NCBI GenBank assembly: GCA_002841315.1
Contig: PHEW01000002.1
Span: 62,001 to 126,000, forward strand
From: Actinobacteria bacterium HGW-Actinobacteria-4
GTDB taxonomy: Bacteria > Actinomycetota > Actinomycetes > Actinomycetales > Demequinaceae
Direction: 5' to 3'
Length of the DNA stretch: 64,000 nt
The translations under genes were made by a program, and so were the position numbers. Below the pieces are notes generated by a model. It was not told the origin of the DNA, did not search any database, and was given only the letters and a program-made list of their open reading frames with translations. Positions 42,585-51,232 of this stretch are shown here, piece after piece; position 1 is the stretch's first letter; each line of letters begins with the position of its first letter.

Positions 42585-43895
42585 GTGCACATCAAGCCGC
42601 CGCGGTTCGCCGACATCGCCATCGCGCTGTCGTTACTTGCCCTCGCGATCGCCGGCCTGATCATGATCCAGTCCTACAGCCTTGACCTGGGTCGCGCGGC
42701 CGATCCCTTGGGGTACGCGCTGGTGGTGGCAATGACCGCCCCTATCGCATGGCGTCAACAGTTCCCCCGCATGGTGCTGTGGCTGGTCTTCGTTGCCTGG
42801 GCTGTCTACGCGAGCCTCGGATACGTTGACGGAACAGGAATCTTCGGGGTGATCGTCGCGATCTACGGCGTGGGACTGTACCTATCGCGCAGGCAGGCGG
42901 TCCTCCACGGTACCGGCGTGATCGTCCTCGCCGTCGCCTGGACCACGGTGGGCACGCTGACAAATCCCGAGGTTCACCCGCTGTCGATTCTTTCGGTCAT
43001 CATCGCCTTCGCATTGCCTCTCGAGATCGGGATCATCGATAACCGCCGCCACCTTCGACTTGCTGATCTCGAGGTCGCCCATGCGCGCCGCGAGCGCGCT
43101 CACCGCGCCGCCGCTCTCGACGCGGTCCGGGCTGAACGCGCGCGTATTGCCCGCGAACTTCACGATGTTGTCGCCCACGAGATGACGGTCATGACCTTGC
43201 AGGCGGAGGGTGCCAAGAGGCTAGCAGCCAAGTCGGACCCCGCCGTCGGGGAGGCGCTCCAAACCATCAGCGAGTCCGGGCGTAAGGGCCTGACGGAGAT
43301 GCAGCGCATGATCGGCGTGCTCCGCGCGTCGGAGCTCGATGCCACCAATGCCGTCGTCACCGAGCTCGCCGAGGCCGGCGAGACCGCCCCAACGCCCACC
43401 ACGACCTTCCCTTACCTCGAAGACTTGTCGCCGATGCCGTCGCTGGCGGGGTTGCCCGACCTCGCCGCGAAGGTCGAGGCCTCGGGTCTTCCGGTGCACC
43501 TCGAGATCACCGGCAATGCGCACGTCCCTGCGGGCGTCGAGCTGAGCGCCTACCGGATTGTTCAGGAATCCCTCACCAACGCGATGAAGCACGCCGGCCC
43601 CGGCGCCAACGCGGTTGTGACGGTCAAGCGGCGCGATGGCGAAGTTTCCATCACAGTGGACGACGACGGTCGCGGCGTGATCTCGGACGTTGCCCAGTCG
43701 CACGGCGGGCACGGCATTGCTGGCATGGGTGAACGTGTGGCGGCGCTGGGTGGTGTGTTCGAGGCTGGAGCGCGCAGCGGCGGCGGCTTCAGGGTGTTCG
43801 CCACGTTGCCCACGAGCGATGACCAGGTGGCAACGCCACGCCGGTGGACCGCAGATTCCAAGGTAGGCATCATCGTGAGCAGGGACAACCCATGA
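42585..43895 (+). CDS. NarL-type sensor histidine kinase
   Basis: 436 residues from GTG at 42585. Four to five membrane helices fill residues 10-155, with very short loops, so sensing is probably in the membrane. The dimerisation H-box is RIARELHDVVAHEMTVM (HisKA_3), and the ATPase domain has RIVQESLTNAMKHAGPGA and GGHGIAGMGERVAALGG. Its stop overlaps the response-regulator start (ATGA). It is divergent from the FN3/type VII operon and upstream of an FtsX-type ABC exporter, a common pairing for cell-envelope stress systems. Confidence 0.94.
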   Translation: MHIKPPRFADIAIALSLLALAIAGLIMIQSYSLDLGRAADPLGYALVVAMTAPIAWRQQFPRMVLWLVFVAWAVYASLGYVDGTGIFGVIVAIYGVGLYLSRRQAVLHGTGVIVLAVAWTTVGTLTNPEVHPLSILSVIIAFALPLEIGIIDNRRHLRLADLEVAHARRERAHRAAALDAVRAERARIARELHDVVAHEMTVMTLQAEGAKRLAAKSDPAVGEALQTISESGRKGLTEMQRMIGVLRASELDATNAVVTELAEAGETAPTPTTTFPYLEDLSPMPSLAGLPDLAAKVEASGLPVHLEITGNAHVPAGVELSAYRIVQESLTNAMKHAGPGANAVVTVKRRDGEVSITVDDDGRGVISDVAQSHGGHGIAGMGERVAALGGVFEAGARSGGGFRVFATLPTSDDQVATPRRWTADSKVGIIVSRDNP

Positions 43896-44590
43896 TTCGA
43901 GTAGGGCTCATTGACGACCAAGCGATGGTTCGGGTAGGGCTCAAAATGATCTTGCAGTCCGAGCCAGACATCGAGGTGTGCTGCGAGGCGGCCGACGGTC
44001 TCGAGGCTGCATCGATGGCTGCGGAGCATCAGCCCGACGTGGTCTTGATGGACATCCGCATGCCGGGCATGGACGGCCTCGCCGCCACCAAAGAGTTGCT
44101 CGCGATCTGCCCCGACGTGCGCGTGGTCATTCTCACCACCTTTGACGACGACGAGTACGTTTACGGTGCCCTGCGCGCTGGCGCATCGGGCTTCTTACTC
44201 AAGAGCGCCGACGGCGACACGCTGGTGAACGCGGTACGGGTGGTCGCGTCGGGCGAAGCGCTCCTGGCTCCGGAGGTCACACGGCGCGTCATCGAACAGT
44301 TCACCCGCAATGGTGGCGCTGCTGACTCCGCCACCGGCGTCCCGGCAGGTGACGGCGCGGTGCACGTGCCCAGCCCGGAGGCCATTGGCGATCTCTCCGA
44401 CCGCGAGGTCGAGGTACTCCAACTCATGGCGCGCGGCTACAGCAACCAAGAGATCGCCACCGAACTGTTTGTGTCAAACACCACTGTCAAGACGCACGTG
44501 AGCCACATCCTCACCAAGCTGGGCGTGCGCGACCGCGTGCAAGCGGTGGTCGAGGCTTACGACTCTGGGTTGGTCATCCCCCGTCCGTAG
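43892..44590 (+). CDS. LuxR/NarL-family response regulator
   Basis: 232 residues. The receiver domain has the acidic pair (LIDDQ), phospho-acceptor Asp in VVLMDIRMPGMDGLAATKEL, the conserved Thr (VVILTTFDDDEYVYGAL) and Lys (GFLLKSADGD). The C-terminal LuxR HTH reads LSDREVEVLQLMARGYSNQE with NTTVKTHVSHILTKLGVRDR. A CAGGGG-type palindrome begins nine bases after its stop, ahead of the ABC genes, and may be its target. Confidence 0.95.
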   Translation: MIRVGLIDDQAMVRVGLKMILQSEPDIEVCCEAADGLEAASMAAEHQPDVVLMDIRMPGMDGLAATKELLAICPDVRVVILTTFDDDEYVYGALRAGASGFLLKSADGDTLVNAVRVVASGEALLAPEVTRRVIEQFTRNGGAADSATGVPAGDGAVHVPSPEAIGDLSDREVEVLQLMARGYSNQEIATELFVSNTTVKTHVSHILTKLGVRDRVQAVVEAYDSGLVIPRP

Positions 44591-44598
44591 GTTCGCCC

Positions 44599-44613
44599 CA
44601 GGGGTCATCCCTG
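44599..44613 (+). promoter_or_regulatory. CAGGGGTCATCCCTG palindrome before ABC exporter
   Basis: CAGGG/CCCTG arms around five bases, 106 bases upstream of the ATPase start. The same 15-mer, with two changes in its centre, occurs before the small lipoprotein gene (49336-49350), suggesting one regulator, plausibly the adjacent response regulator. Confidence 0.55.
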
Positions 44614-44719
44614 AGTAGGAGGCCCGCGAAACCGTTCTTGCGGCCGATGCCGTGGCTAGGTTGGTCAGGACACACTGGGCTGAGCAGCATCCATACTTCT
44701 CATACGAAAGGCACCACGA

Positions 44720-45463
44720 ATGACCACCTCAGCCACTACGACGCTCGCCGCCGCGATGCGCGACGGTTACAAGGACTACGGCATGGGTGACATGGCCGTG
44801 CGCGCCCTCGACGGCGTGAACGTGGACATCGCGCGCAGCGAGTTCACCGCCATCATGGGCCCCTCCGGCTCCGGTAAGTCGACCCTGCTTCACACCCTCG
44901 CGGGCCTGGACCGCCTGACGCACGGCCAGTCGAGCATCGGCGACATCGTCATTACGTCGTTGAGCGAAGCCCAGGTCACCGAGGTTCGCCGCAACAACAT
45001 CGGCTTTGTCTTCCAGTCCTTCAACCTCATCCCTTCACTCACCGCCCGTGAGAACATCACGTTGCCCATCGACATTGCAGGCAAGCAGGTCGAACAGGAG
45101 TGGTTTGACGAGATCATCGACATCCTGGGGTTGGGCGACCGCCTCACCCACCTTCCCGCCGAACTCTCCGGCGGCCAGCAGCAGCGCGTCGCTGTTGCGC
45201 GAGCGCTCGTGTCCCGCCCCGAGATCATCTTCGCGGACGAGCCTTCCGGAAACCTCGACTCGAAGTCGGGTGCGGAGCTGTTGGGCTTCATGCGCCGCGC
45301 GGTGAAGGAGTTCAAGCAGACCATCGTGATGGTCACGCACGACCCCACTGCGGCCGCCTACTCTGACCGCATCCTGTTCCTTGAGGACGGCCAGATTGTT
45401 GACGAGATGCGCGAACCGACCGCCGAGAAGGTGCTCGACCGCATGAAGCAGATGGGGCACTGA
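44720..45463 (+). CDS. MacB/LolD-type ABC ATPase
   Basis: 247 residues. Walker A is GPSGSGKSTLLHTLAGLDRL, the Q-loop is IGFVFQSFNLIPSLTA, the signature LSGGQQQRVAVARALVSRPE, Walker B IIFADEPSGNLDSKSG, switch His MVTHDP. This is the MacB/LolD/FtsE-like class that drives FtsX-type permeases and moves substrates outside the membrane without carrying them through. It begins at ATG 44720 after GAAAGG and is four bases from the permease gene. Confidence 0.95.
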   Translation: MTTSATTTLAAAMRDGYKDYGMGDMAVRALDGVNVDIARSEFTAIMGPSGSGKSTLLHTLAGLDRLTHGQSSIGDIVITSLSEAQVTEVRRNNIGFVFQSFNLIPSLTARENITLPIDIAGKQVEQEWFDEIIDILGLGDRLTHLPAELSGGQQQRVAVARALVSRPEIIFADEPSGNLDSKSGAELLGFMRRAVKEFKQTIVMVTHDPTAAAYSDRILFLEDGQIVDEMREPTAEKVLDRMKQMGH

Positions 45464-45467
45464 TCCA

Positions 45468-47987
45468 ATGCTGAGACTTGCACTCAAGTCAGTCAAGCAC
45501 AACCCCAAGCGCCTCATTCTGACGGCATTCGCCGTCGCGCTCGGGGTGTCGCTCGTGGCTGCGAGCGCGGTGTTCACGAACGCCCTGTCCAAGGGCTTCT
45601 CTGACCTCTTCGCCGACATCTACTCATCCGTTGACGTGGTGGTGGAACCTCACCCCGACGCCAACGTTGACCCGTTCTCCAAGAGCGGACTCTTCTCGGA
45701 GGACGACCTCGAAGCGATTCGCAACATCGATGGTGTTGCGGTAGCAGAAGGCGGGGTTGGCGTCGAAACCGGCTTCCTCCTCAACGCCGACCGCACCGCT
45801 CCCGCCAACATGTCGGGGGCTCCCACGCTGGTCTACAACTGGACTGGCGCCGAGCAGATTGACCGCTCCACGGTCGAGACCGGACGCGTTCCCACAGCAC
45901 CAGGGGAGATCGTGCTGGACATCGACACCTTTGCGAAGCAAGACCTCGCGCTTGGAGACACCGTGGCGATCGCGGCCGATTCCGGCGTCTTCGAGTTTGA
46001 GGTGGTTGGGAGCGTCAAGTTTGGCGAAAGCAACCAGCTGCAAACAGCCACGTTGGCCTTCGCAACCGAGGACTCGGTACGCGAACTCGGGGGCGGTCTC
46101 ACCGGATTCGCCACCATCGAGGTGCTCGTCCAGGACGGTGCACGCGCCGACGCCGTGGTCAGTGCCATTAACGACATCCTGCCCGCCGACGGCCGTGCCA
46201 TCACGAGCGAAGACAAGCTCGCCGAGCAGATTGAGGCGTTCAACGACGCTCTGCAGTACGTGGACATCTTCGCGATCGCATTCGCGATCATCGCGCTGTT
46301 CGTTGGTGCCTACATCATCGCGAACACCTTCCGCATCATCGTGACCCAACGCACGCGCGAGTTTGGCTTGCTCCGTGCGATCGGAGCCACCGGATCACAG
46401 ATCCGTAGCACGATTCTGATTGAATCGGTGGTGATCGGAATCGTTGCCTCGACCCTGGGAATCTTGATGGGTTGGGGATTCGCGGTGGTAATCGGTCTTG
46501 TCATCGAGTCCTTTAGCGGAGACATCCTCGGTACCATGCTGCTACCGGTCAACGCGATCCTGTGGGGCTACGGGCTCGGGGTCACGGTAACTCTGATCTC
46601 CGCGTTGCTACCCGCGATCCACGCCTCCAACATCTCCCCCATGGAGGCCCTTCGCGAGGCAGGGACTGCGGGAAAGAAGTCGCTGACTCTGCGCAACATC
46701 GTGGGTGCGGCCATGACTCTCGCCGGCATCGTGATGGTGTTCATCGGATTGCAGGTCAGCGTGCCAAGGCCCTACATCTGGGTGGGAGCCGGCGCTGTGC
46801 TGATCGTCCTTGGCGTCACGCTCCTTGCTGCGCAGGTCCTGGTTCCCATGGCCTACGGCATGCGCAACATGCTAACCGCCACGTTTGGTGTCACCGGAAA
46901 GCTCGCGGCGAACAACATCCGGCGCGAGCCGCGACGGAGCGCCAACACGGCCGCTGCGCTCATGATAGGCGTGATGCTGTTGGCGCTGGTCGCGACCTTC
47001 ACTGAGTCACTCAAGACGGTCTTCACCGCACAGTTCCAGGGCAACCGAGCGGAGCTGTTCATCATTCCCACCACGGGACCCATTCCCCAGGGAGCGATTG
47101 ATGTGGTGACGATGACCGACGGCGTCCGCGCGGTGCAGCGACTCGCGGTCCTCGATGTCGAGATAGACGGAACCCCACGATCGCTCGGCATCATTGACGC
47201 CGACGTTGCGGAGTCGATGTTTGACTACAACGCGGAGCCGGGCATCGGCTCTATCGACGGTGGCGCGTTCATCGATCCTGCCATGGTCAATGCTGGGTAC
47301 AACCTCGGCGACGAGATCGTGGTCGCAGGACCCGACGGCACCGTGACCCTCAACGTCACTGGCCTCTACCTCAACGAGGGCGATGCCAACGTGTTTGTGG
47401 ACTGGCCCGAAGGCGAGTTGCTGACGCAGCGGCAGGACATCTTCCAGGTGCTCATCGACTTCGAAGACTCCGTTGATGTCGCCGAGACCAAGGCTGCGGT
47501 GGAAGAGAACCTCGCGGAGAACTTCCCCCTGGTCCAGGTTCAAGAACCCTCCGAGATCGAACAGTTCTTCAACCAGGCGTTGACGGTCCTGATCGGCGTG
47601 ATCTCCGGACTGCTCGGGGCCGCGTTGCTGATTGCGCTCCTGGGCGTGGCCAACACGCTATTGCTCTCGGTGACCGAACGAACGCGGGAGATCGGACTGC
47701 TACGCGCCGTCGGCGTGAAGCAGCGCTCCGTCTGGGCGATGATCACGGTGGAGGCCGTGGTGATGGCCGTGTTCGGGACCATCCTGGGCATCATCCTGGG
47801 AGTCTCACTCGGATCGGCTCTGGTCTACGCACTCGAGGACTTCGGATTCATGGGACCAACCGTTCCGTGGCTCTGGATCCTGTTCTACATGGTCAGTGCC
47901 TTCATCGCGGGCATCTTGGCCGCCGTGTGGCCCGCGTGGCGTGCCTCCAAGCTCGACATCCTCAAGGCCATCGCCACGGACGGCTAA
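45468..47987 (+). CDS. FtsX-family ABC permease (839 aa)
   Basis: A large permease with two FtsX domains. A first helix (ILTAFAVALGVSLVAASAVF) is followed by an extracellular domain (~35-245) and three helices ending at the EALREAGTAGKK coupling motif. A second unit begins with APRRSA-like sequence (NNIRREPRRSANTAAALMIG), another extracellular domain and three helices (LLIALLGVANTLLLSVTERT, then REIGLLRAVGVKQRS). This architecture is typical of envelope-stress or lipoprotein/peptide exporters controlled by the adjoining two-component system. Its stop precedes a strong bidirectional terminator. Confidence 0.94.
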   Translation: MLRLALKSVKHNPKRLILTAFAVALGVSLVAASAVFTNALSKGFSDLFADIYSSVDVVVEPHPDANVDPFSKSGLFSEDDLEAIRNIDGVAVAEGGVGVETGFLLNADRTAPANMSGAPTLVYNWTGAEQIDRSTVETGRVPTAPGEIVLDIDTFAKQDLALGDTVAIAADSGVFEFEVVGSVKFGESNQLQTATLAFATEDSVRELGGGLTGFATIEVLVQDGARADAVVSAINDILPADGRAITSEDKLAEQIEAFNDALQYVDIFAIAFAIIALFVGAYIIANTFRIIVTQRTREFGLLRAIGATGSQIRSTILIESVVIGIVASTLGILMGWGFAVVIGLVIESFSGDILGTMLLPVNAILWGYGLGVTVTLISALLPAIHASNISPMEALREAGTAGKKSLTLRNIVGAAMTLAGIVMVFIGLQVSVPRPYIWVGAGAVLIVLGVTLLAAQVLVPMAYGMRNMLTATFGVTGKLAANNIRREPRRSANTAAALMIGVMLLALVATFTESLKTVFTAQFQGNRAELFIIPTTGPIPQGAIDVVTMTDGVRAVQRLAVLDVEIDGTPRSLGIIDADVAESMFDYNAEPGIGSIDGGAFIDPAMVNAGYNLGDEIVVAGPDGTVTLNVTGLYLNEGDANVFVDWPEGELLTQRQDIFQVLIDFEDSVDVAETKAAVEENLAENFPLVQVQEPSEIEQFFNQALTVLIGVISGLLGAALLIALLGVANTLLLSVTERTREIGLLRAVGVKQRSVWAMITVEAVVMAVFGTILGIILGVSLGSALVYALEDFGFMGPTVPWLWILFYMVSAFIAGILAAVWPAWRASKLDILKAIATDG

Positions 47988-48010
47988 CGAGCGATAGTCA
48001 CGGGGCATTC

Positions 48011-48042
48011 GCGGGGTCCGGGCCGACAGGCTCGGGCCCCGC
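48011..48042. terminator. bidirectional terminator between FtsX permease and murB
   Basis: GCGGGG...CCCCGC with the inner CCGGGCC/GGCTCGG and a GACA loop gives a stem of about 13 base pairs between two converging genes. No T-run on the plus side, so efficiency is uncertain. Confidence 0.7.
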
Positions 48043-48059
48043 GGTGCGTCCACCTCAAC

Positions 48060-49151
48060 CTAGAGTTCCACGCCAATCAGCACCGGCTCCGGCACCAGCG
48101 TGATGCCGTAGGCCTCGCGCACGCCATCGCGGACGGCCCGGGCGAGCTCCACGAGGTCAGCGGCACTGGCTTCCCCACGGTTGGTGATGGCCAAGGTGTG
48201 CTTGGAAGACAGACTCGCCCGAGCATCGGCCGCAAGCGAGAAGCCCCTGCCGAATCCCGCGCTCTCGATGAGCCATGCTGCGGAGGTCTTGATACTCCCC
48301 GGTGCGAACCCGTCGCCGGCGGGGTACCGAGGGGCGTCCTCGGGCAGAGCAGCTGCGGCCTGGGCGGTCAGGATGGGGTTGGTGAAGAAGGACCCCGCGC
48401 TCCAGGTGTCGGCGTCGTTGACGTCCAGCACCATGCCCTTGGAGCGGCGCAGCTCGATCACCGCCTTGCGCACCTCCACGAGCGGCGCCTTGGCGCCCAT
48501 GTCAACGCCCAGTGCCGCCGCCAGCTGCGCATAGGCGATAGGTTCGGAGAGCGTGCCAAAGCGCATCTGCATCGTCACATCGAGCACCACGTACCGCGGC
48601 GTGGGGTGCCACACAGTGCCGTCGGGAGCAGCGCCGCGCATGGACCGCTTGAGCAGCGAGTCGCGATAACCGAACTCGCAGTCCACCCGCGCGAGGGTCC
48701 GGACCCGTCCTTCATGGCGATCCCAGGTGCGCACCGACGCGATCACCTGCGAGACCTCGGCTCCGTACGCGCCCACATTCTGAACGGGCGTCGCGCCCAT
48801 TGAGCCCGGAATCCCGGACAGCGCCTCGATACCCACCCAGCCCTCCGCCACGGCGCGGGCCACAACATCGTCCCACCTCATCCCGGCGCTCACCGTGATC
48901 GAGGCACCGCCACATGCGCCATCATCCTGAACCGACAGCTCGGAGCGGGCATCCCGCAGCACCATGCCGTCGAAGCCAGCATCCGCAATCACCACATTGG
49001 AACCACCACCCAGCATGAGCAGTGGCGTGCCGGTCGCGTCCGCCTCCTGCACGGCCGTCACGAGCTCAGCCTCGGAGGTCGCCTCACGTTGCTGGGCGGG
49101 AGGCCCGCCTACCCGGAGGGTGGTCAGCGTGGACAGGGGCGCGACGGTCAT
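48060..49151 (-). CDS. murB: UDP-N-acetylenolpyruvoylglucosamine reductase
   Basis: FAD enzyme making UDP-MurNAc for peptidoglycan; 363 residues. FAD-binding segments are TTLRVGGPPAQ, LLMLGGGSNVVIADAGFDGM and IEALSGIPGSMGATPVQNVG. The C-terminal type I MurB region has the active-site Ser in WSAGSFFTNPIL and KTSAAWLIESAGFGRGF. The start is ATG at 49151. In related genomes murB lies next to the MaoC pair and rpmG; here an MFS/LacI and purine permease group separates them. Confidence 0.97.
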   Translation of the reverse strand: MTVAPLSTLTTLRVGGPPAQQREATSEAELVTAVQEADATGTPLLMLGGGSNVVIADAGFDGMVLRDARSELSVQDDGACGGASITVSAGMRWDDVVARAVAEGWVGIEALSGIPGSMGATPVQNVGAYGAEVSQVIASVRTWDRHEGRVRTLARVDCEFGYRDSLLKRSMRGAAPDGTVWHPTPRYVVLDVTMQMRFGTLSEPIAYAQLAAALGVDMGAKAPLVEVRKAVIELRRSKGMVLDVNDADTWSAGSFFTNPILTAQAAAALPEDAPRYPAGDGFAPGSIKTSAAWLIESAGFGRGFSLAADARASLSSKHTLAITNRGEASAADLVELARAVRDGVREAYGITLVPEPVLIGVEL

Positions 49152-49335
49152 GGACCCAGGCTATCGGTGCGTGGGTGCCCCAACCGTGACCGGAACGTGT
49201 CCGTTCTGTCACCAATGCGACATGAACAGCCGGTTAACATGAACCAGGCCCCGGCGTTGCGGCTCACGCCTTTCCACGAATCTCAGTAGAGCCAACGCCT
49301 CGCGAACCGCTCCTTGCTTGAGGTTCAGTCGCGCC

Positions 49336-49350
49336 CAGGGGACTTCCCTG
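49336..49350 (+). promoter_or_regulatory. CAGGGGACTTCCCTG palindrome before lipoprotein gene
   Basis: Fifteen-base palindrome with CAGGG/CCCTG arms, 54 bases upstream of the lipoprotein ATG. It matches the site at 44599-44613 at 13 of 15 positions. A TGCTAAGTG or TGCTATTT stretch downstream could be the -10 box. Confidence 0.5.
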
Positions 49351-49404
49351 TGTGTGCTAAGTGAGGGCGTTGCTATTTCCAACAACAACATCAAGGAGAC
49401 ATCC

Positions 49405-49617
49405 ATGAACAAGCGTTTCGCTTTCGCAGCACCTCTCGCACTTGCCGCCGTCCTCGCGCTGAGCGCGTGTGGCGACACCGAAGAGGCCGCTGTGGCCCCC
49501 GAGCCCGAGGTCACCGTTGAGGTCTCGCCTTCGCCTGAGGTCGACCCCACGGTTGAGCCCACGGTTGAGGCCGAGCTCGAGGTTGACGCTGAGGTTTCGC
49601 CTTCGCCCGAGGCTTAA
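49405..49617 (+). CDS. small acidic Pro/Glu/Val-rich lipoprotein
   Basis: 70 residues. A signal peptide with lipobox LALSAC places the lipid-bearing Cys at residue 22 (MNKRFAFAAPLALAAVLALS leads in). The mature 48 residues are low-complexity and acidic, with repeats of VSPSPE and PTVE, probably an extended surface tail. The start is ATG at 49405, seven bases after AAGGAG. It stands alone with its own palindrome-bearing promoter and a 15-bp terminator. No known family. Confidence 0.85.
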   Translation: MNKRFAFAAPLALAAVLALSACGDTEEAAVAPEPEVTVEVSPSPEVDPTVEPTVEAELEVDAEVSPSPEA

Positions 49618-49658
49618 GCGATAGGCAAGCCCGCGGCCGTCAAGGCCGTAGGCTGACG

Positions 49659-49696
49659 GTGCGGCGTGTGTGCTCTGAGGGGCACGCACGCCGCAC
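49659..49696. terminator. 15-bp stem terminator
   Basis: GTGCGGCGTGTGTGC (49659-49673) pairs with GCACGCACGCCGCAC (49682-49696), with one G-T pair and an 8-base loop; the plus strand continues TTCTTTGT. It ends the lipoprotein message and can also serve the convergent MFS gene. Confidence 0.9.
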
Positions 49697-49736
49697 TTCT
49701 TTGTCTGGTGAGCCGGCACGCCCGCGAGAACCGGTG

Positions 49737-51086
49737 TTAGGGGCGTGGCAAGGTGTCCGGTGTCTGGCCTGCGGATACAGGTCCGGTGGGCTGGACGGCA
49801 GGCGGGCGGTTGGTCTGGGCCAGCATCGCCGAACCGACCTCGCGCATGCGCGCCTCACGGCTCCCAAAGAGGCCGCCTTCCTTGCGTACTGCGCGCGCCA
49901 AAAGGAACGACGTAGCCGAGGCAATGCACACCAACAACAGTGCTTGGCGTAGAGGGACCACTTCCGCGAGGTGTCCCACCGCCTGAGGCACCATGAGCCC
50001 CGCGATCGTTGCGAAAGAGGCCACTGCGGCCACCCGCGCGTTGGCGCGCTCGGGTTCGTCAGAGGCCGCGGAGAACCCGATCGGCATCCCTAGGGCGGCT
50101 CCGGCGCCCCACAGCGCGGCCGCAATGGGCACGGCCCAGAACCACGGTGCGAAGGCAAACGTGACAAGCCCCACCACCACCGCGACAGCGGCAACGCGCA
50201 ACGACATCACGCGCCCGATGCTGTCGATGATGGTGGCGCCATTCCAGCGGACAGTGACCATCGCGATCACGAACACCCAGTAGATGAGGTCGCCCACGGA
50301 CTCCGAGCGATCGAAGTCGTCCACGATGGACAGCGCGATCCACTGCGCGGCGGTCATCTCGGTCATGGCGGCTGCGAACACGATGAAGCCGATCAGCACC
50401 ACTCTGCGTTCTCGGTACTCGGCCTTAGCTGTGGCGAAAGGTCCGCCCAATGGTGCGCCGGCCACCGTCGGTGCAGGGCGCCCATCGAGGACCGACATCG
50501 GTGTGATCCACAGTCGCACCAGCGTCAAGACAGTCGCCGCGCCCAGGAAGTGCCACACCGGAGCTACGCCGGCGTGGGAGAGGTACGCGCCGATCGCCAG
50601 CGATATCGCCATACCCACGGAGAATGCCGCGTGGAACTGGGGCAAGATGCTGCGCCCCACCTTGCGCTCCACCACGGCGGCCTCGGAGTTCATTGCGACA
50701 TTTGCGAAGGCAAAGCTGAAGCTGACCAACAGTTGACCGGTGGCAAAGAGCACCTTCGAGCCCGACACCGTCGAGGCGGCGACCAGGGCGAAGGCGAACA
50801 GGTATGCAAAGCTCGACCACCACAACAGGGCGCGGGTCCCGAATTTGGCCGCAGCCCAGCCGGTGACCATGAGTCCTGCAAGTGCGCCCACAGCACCAAA
50901 GACGATCAACGTTGCCAGTCCGCTCGCGCTGACATCGAGCGCGTCGCGGATCGACGGCAGGCGCGACAAGAATGTCGACAGCAGTGCACCCATCAACGCG
51001 AAAAGCCCCAGAATGCCGTAGCGCGCGCGGCGAATGCGGGCGGCATCAGGGCTGGTGGTCGGCTGATGCCCGAGGGCGGGAACCAT
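49737..51086 (-). CDS. MFS transporter
   Basis: 449 residues with twelve predicted helices. The family loop 2-3 region is present (ALAGLMVTGWAAAKFGTRAL), and the first helix is ILGLFALMGALLSTFLSRLP. It resembles the sugar/drug MFS subgroup without a clear substrate motif. The start is ATG at 51086 with AGGA upstream. It is divergent from a LacI-type regulator whose palindromic operator lies between them, so a carbohydrate or nucleoside ligand is plausible. Confidence 0.88.
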   Translation of the reverse strand: MVPALGHQPTTSPDAARIRRARYGILGLFALMGALLSTFLSRLPSIRDALDVSASGLATLIVFGAVGALAGLMVTGWAAAKFGTRALLWWSSFAYLFAFALVAASTVSGSKVLFATGQLLVSFSFAFANVAMNSEAAVVERKVGRSILPQFHAAFSVGMAISLAIGAYLSHAGVAPVWHFLGAATVLTLVRLWITPMSVLDGRPAPTVAGAPLGGPFATAKAEYRERRVVLIGFIVFAAAMTEMTAAQWIALSIVDDFDRSESVGDLIYWVFVIAMVTVRWNGATIIDSIGRVMSLRVAAVAVVVGLVTFAFAPWFWAVPIAAALWGAGAALGMPIGFSAASDEPERANARVAAVASFATIAGLMVPQAVGHLAEVVPLRQALLLVCIASATSFLLARAVRKEGGLFGSREARMREVGSAMLAQTNRPPAVQPTGPVSAGQTPDTLPRP

Positions 51087-51161
51087 GGTGTCCTGTTCTT
51101 GGCCGACGACGTCGCTGGGGTGACTTCAGCATCGGCCGTCGTTGGCGGGAGGGCGAACAAG

Positions 51162-51175
51162 TCGAAACGTTTCGA
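51162..51175. promoter_or_regulatory. LacI-type operator TCGAAACGTTTCGA
   Basis: A perfect 14-base palindrome with the central CG typical of LacI-family sites, in the 146-base region between the MFS gene and the LacI gene. It lies 57 bases before the regulator start and 75 bases before the transporter start, placed to control both. Confidence 0.8.
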
Positions 51176-51232
51176 TGTCCGATCACCATTGTGCCGCTAC
51201 GCTGGTGCCAACGTCAAGTGCAGGAGTGAACT

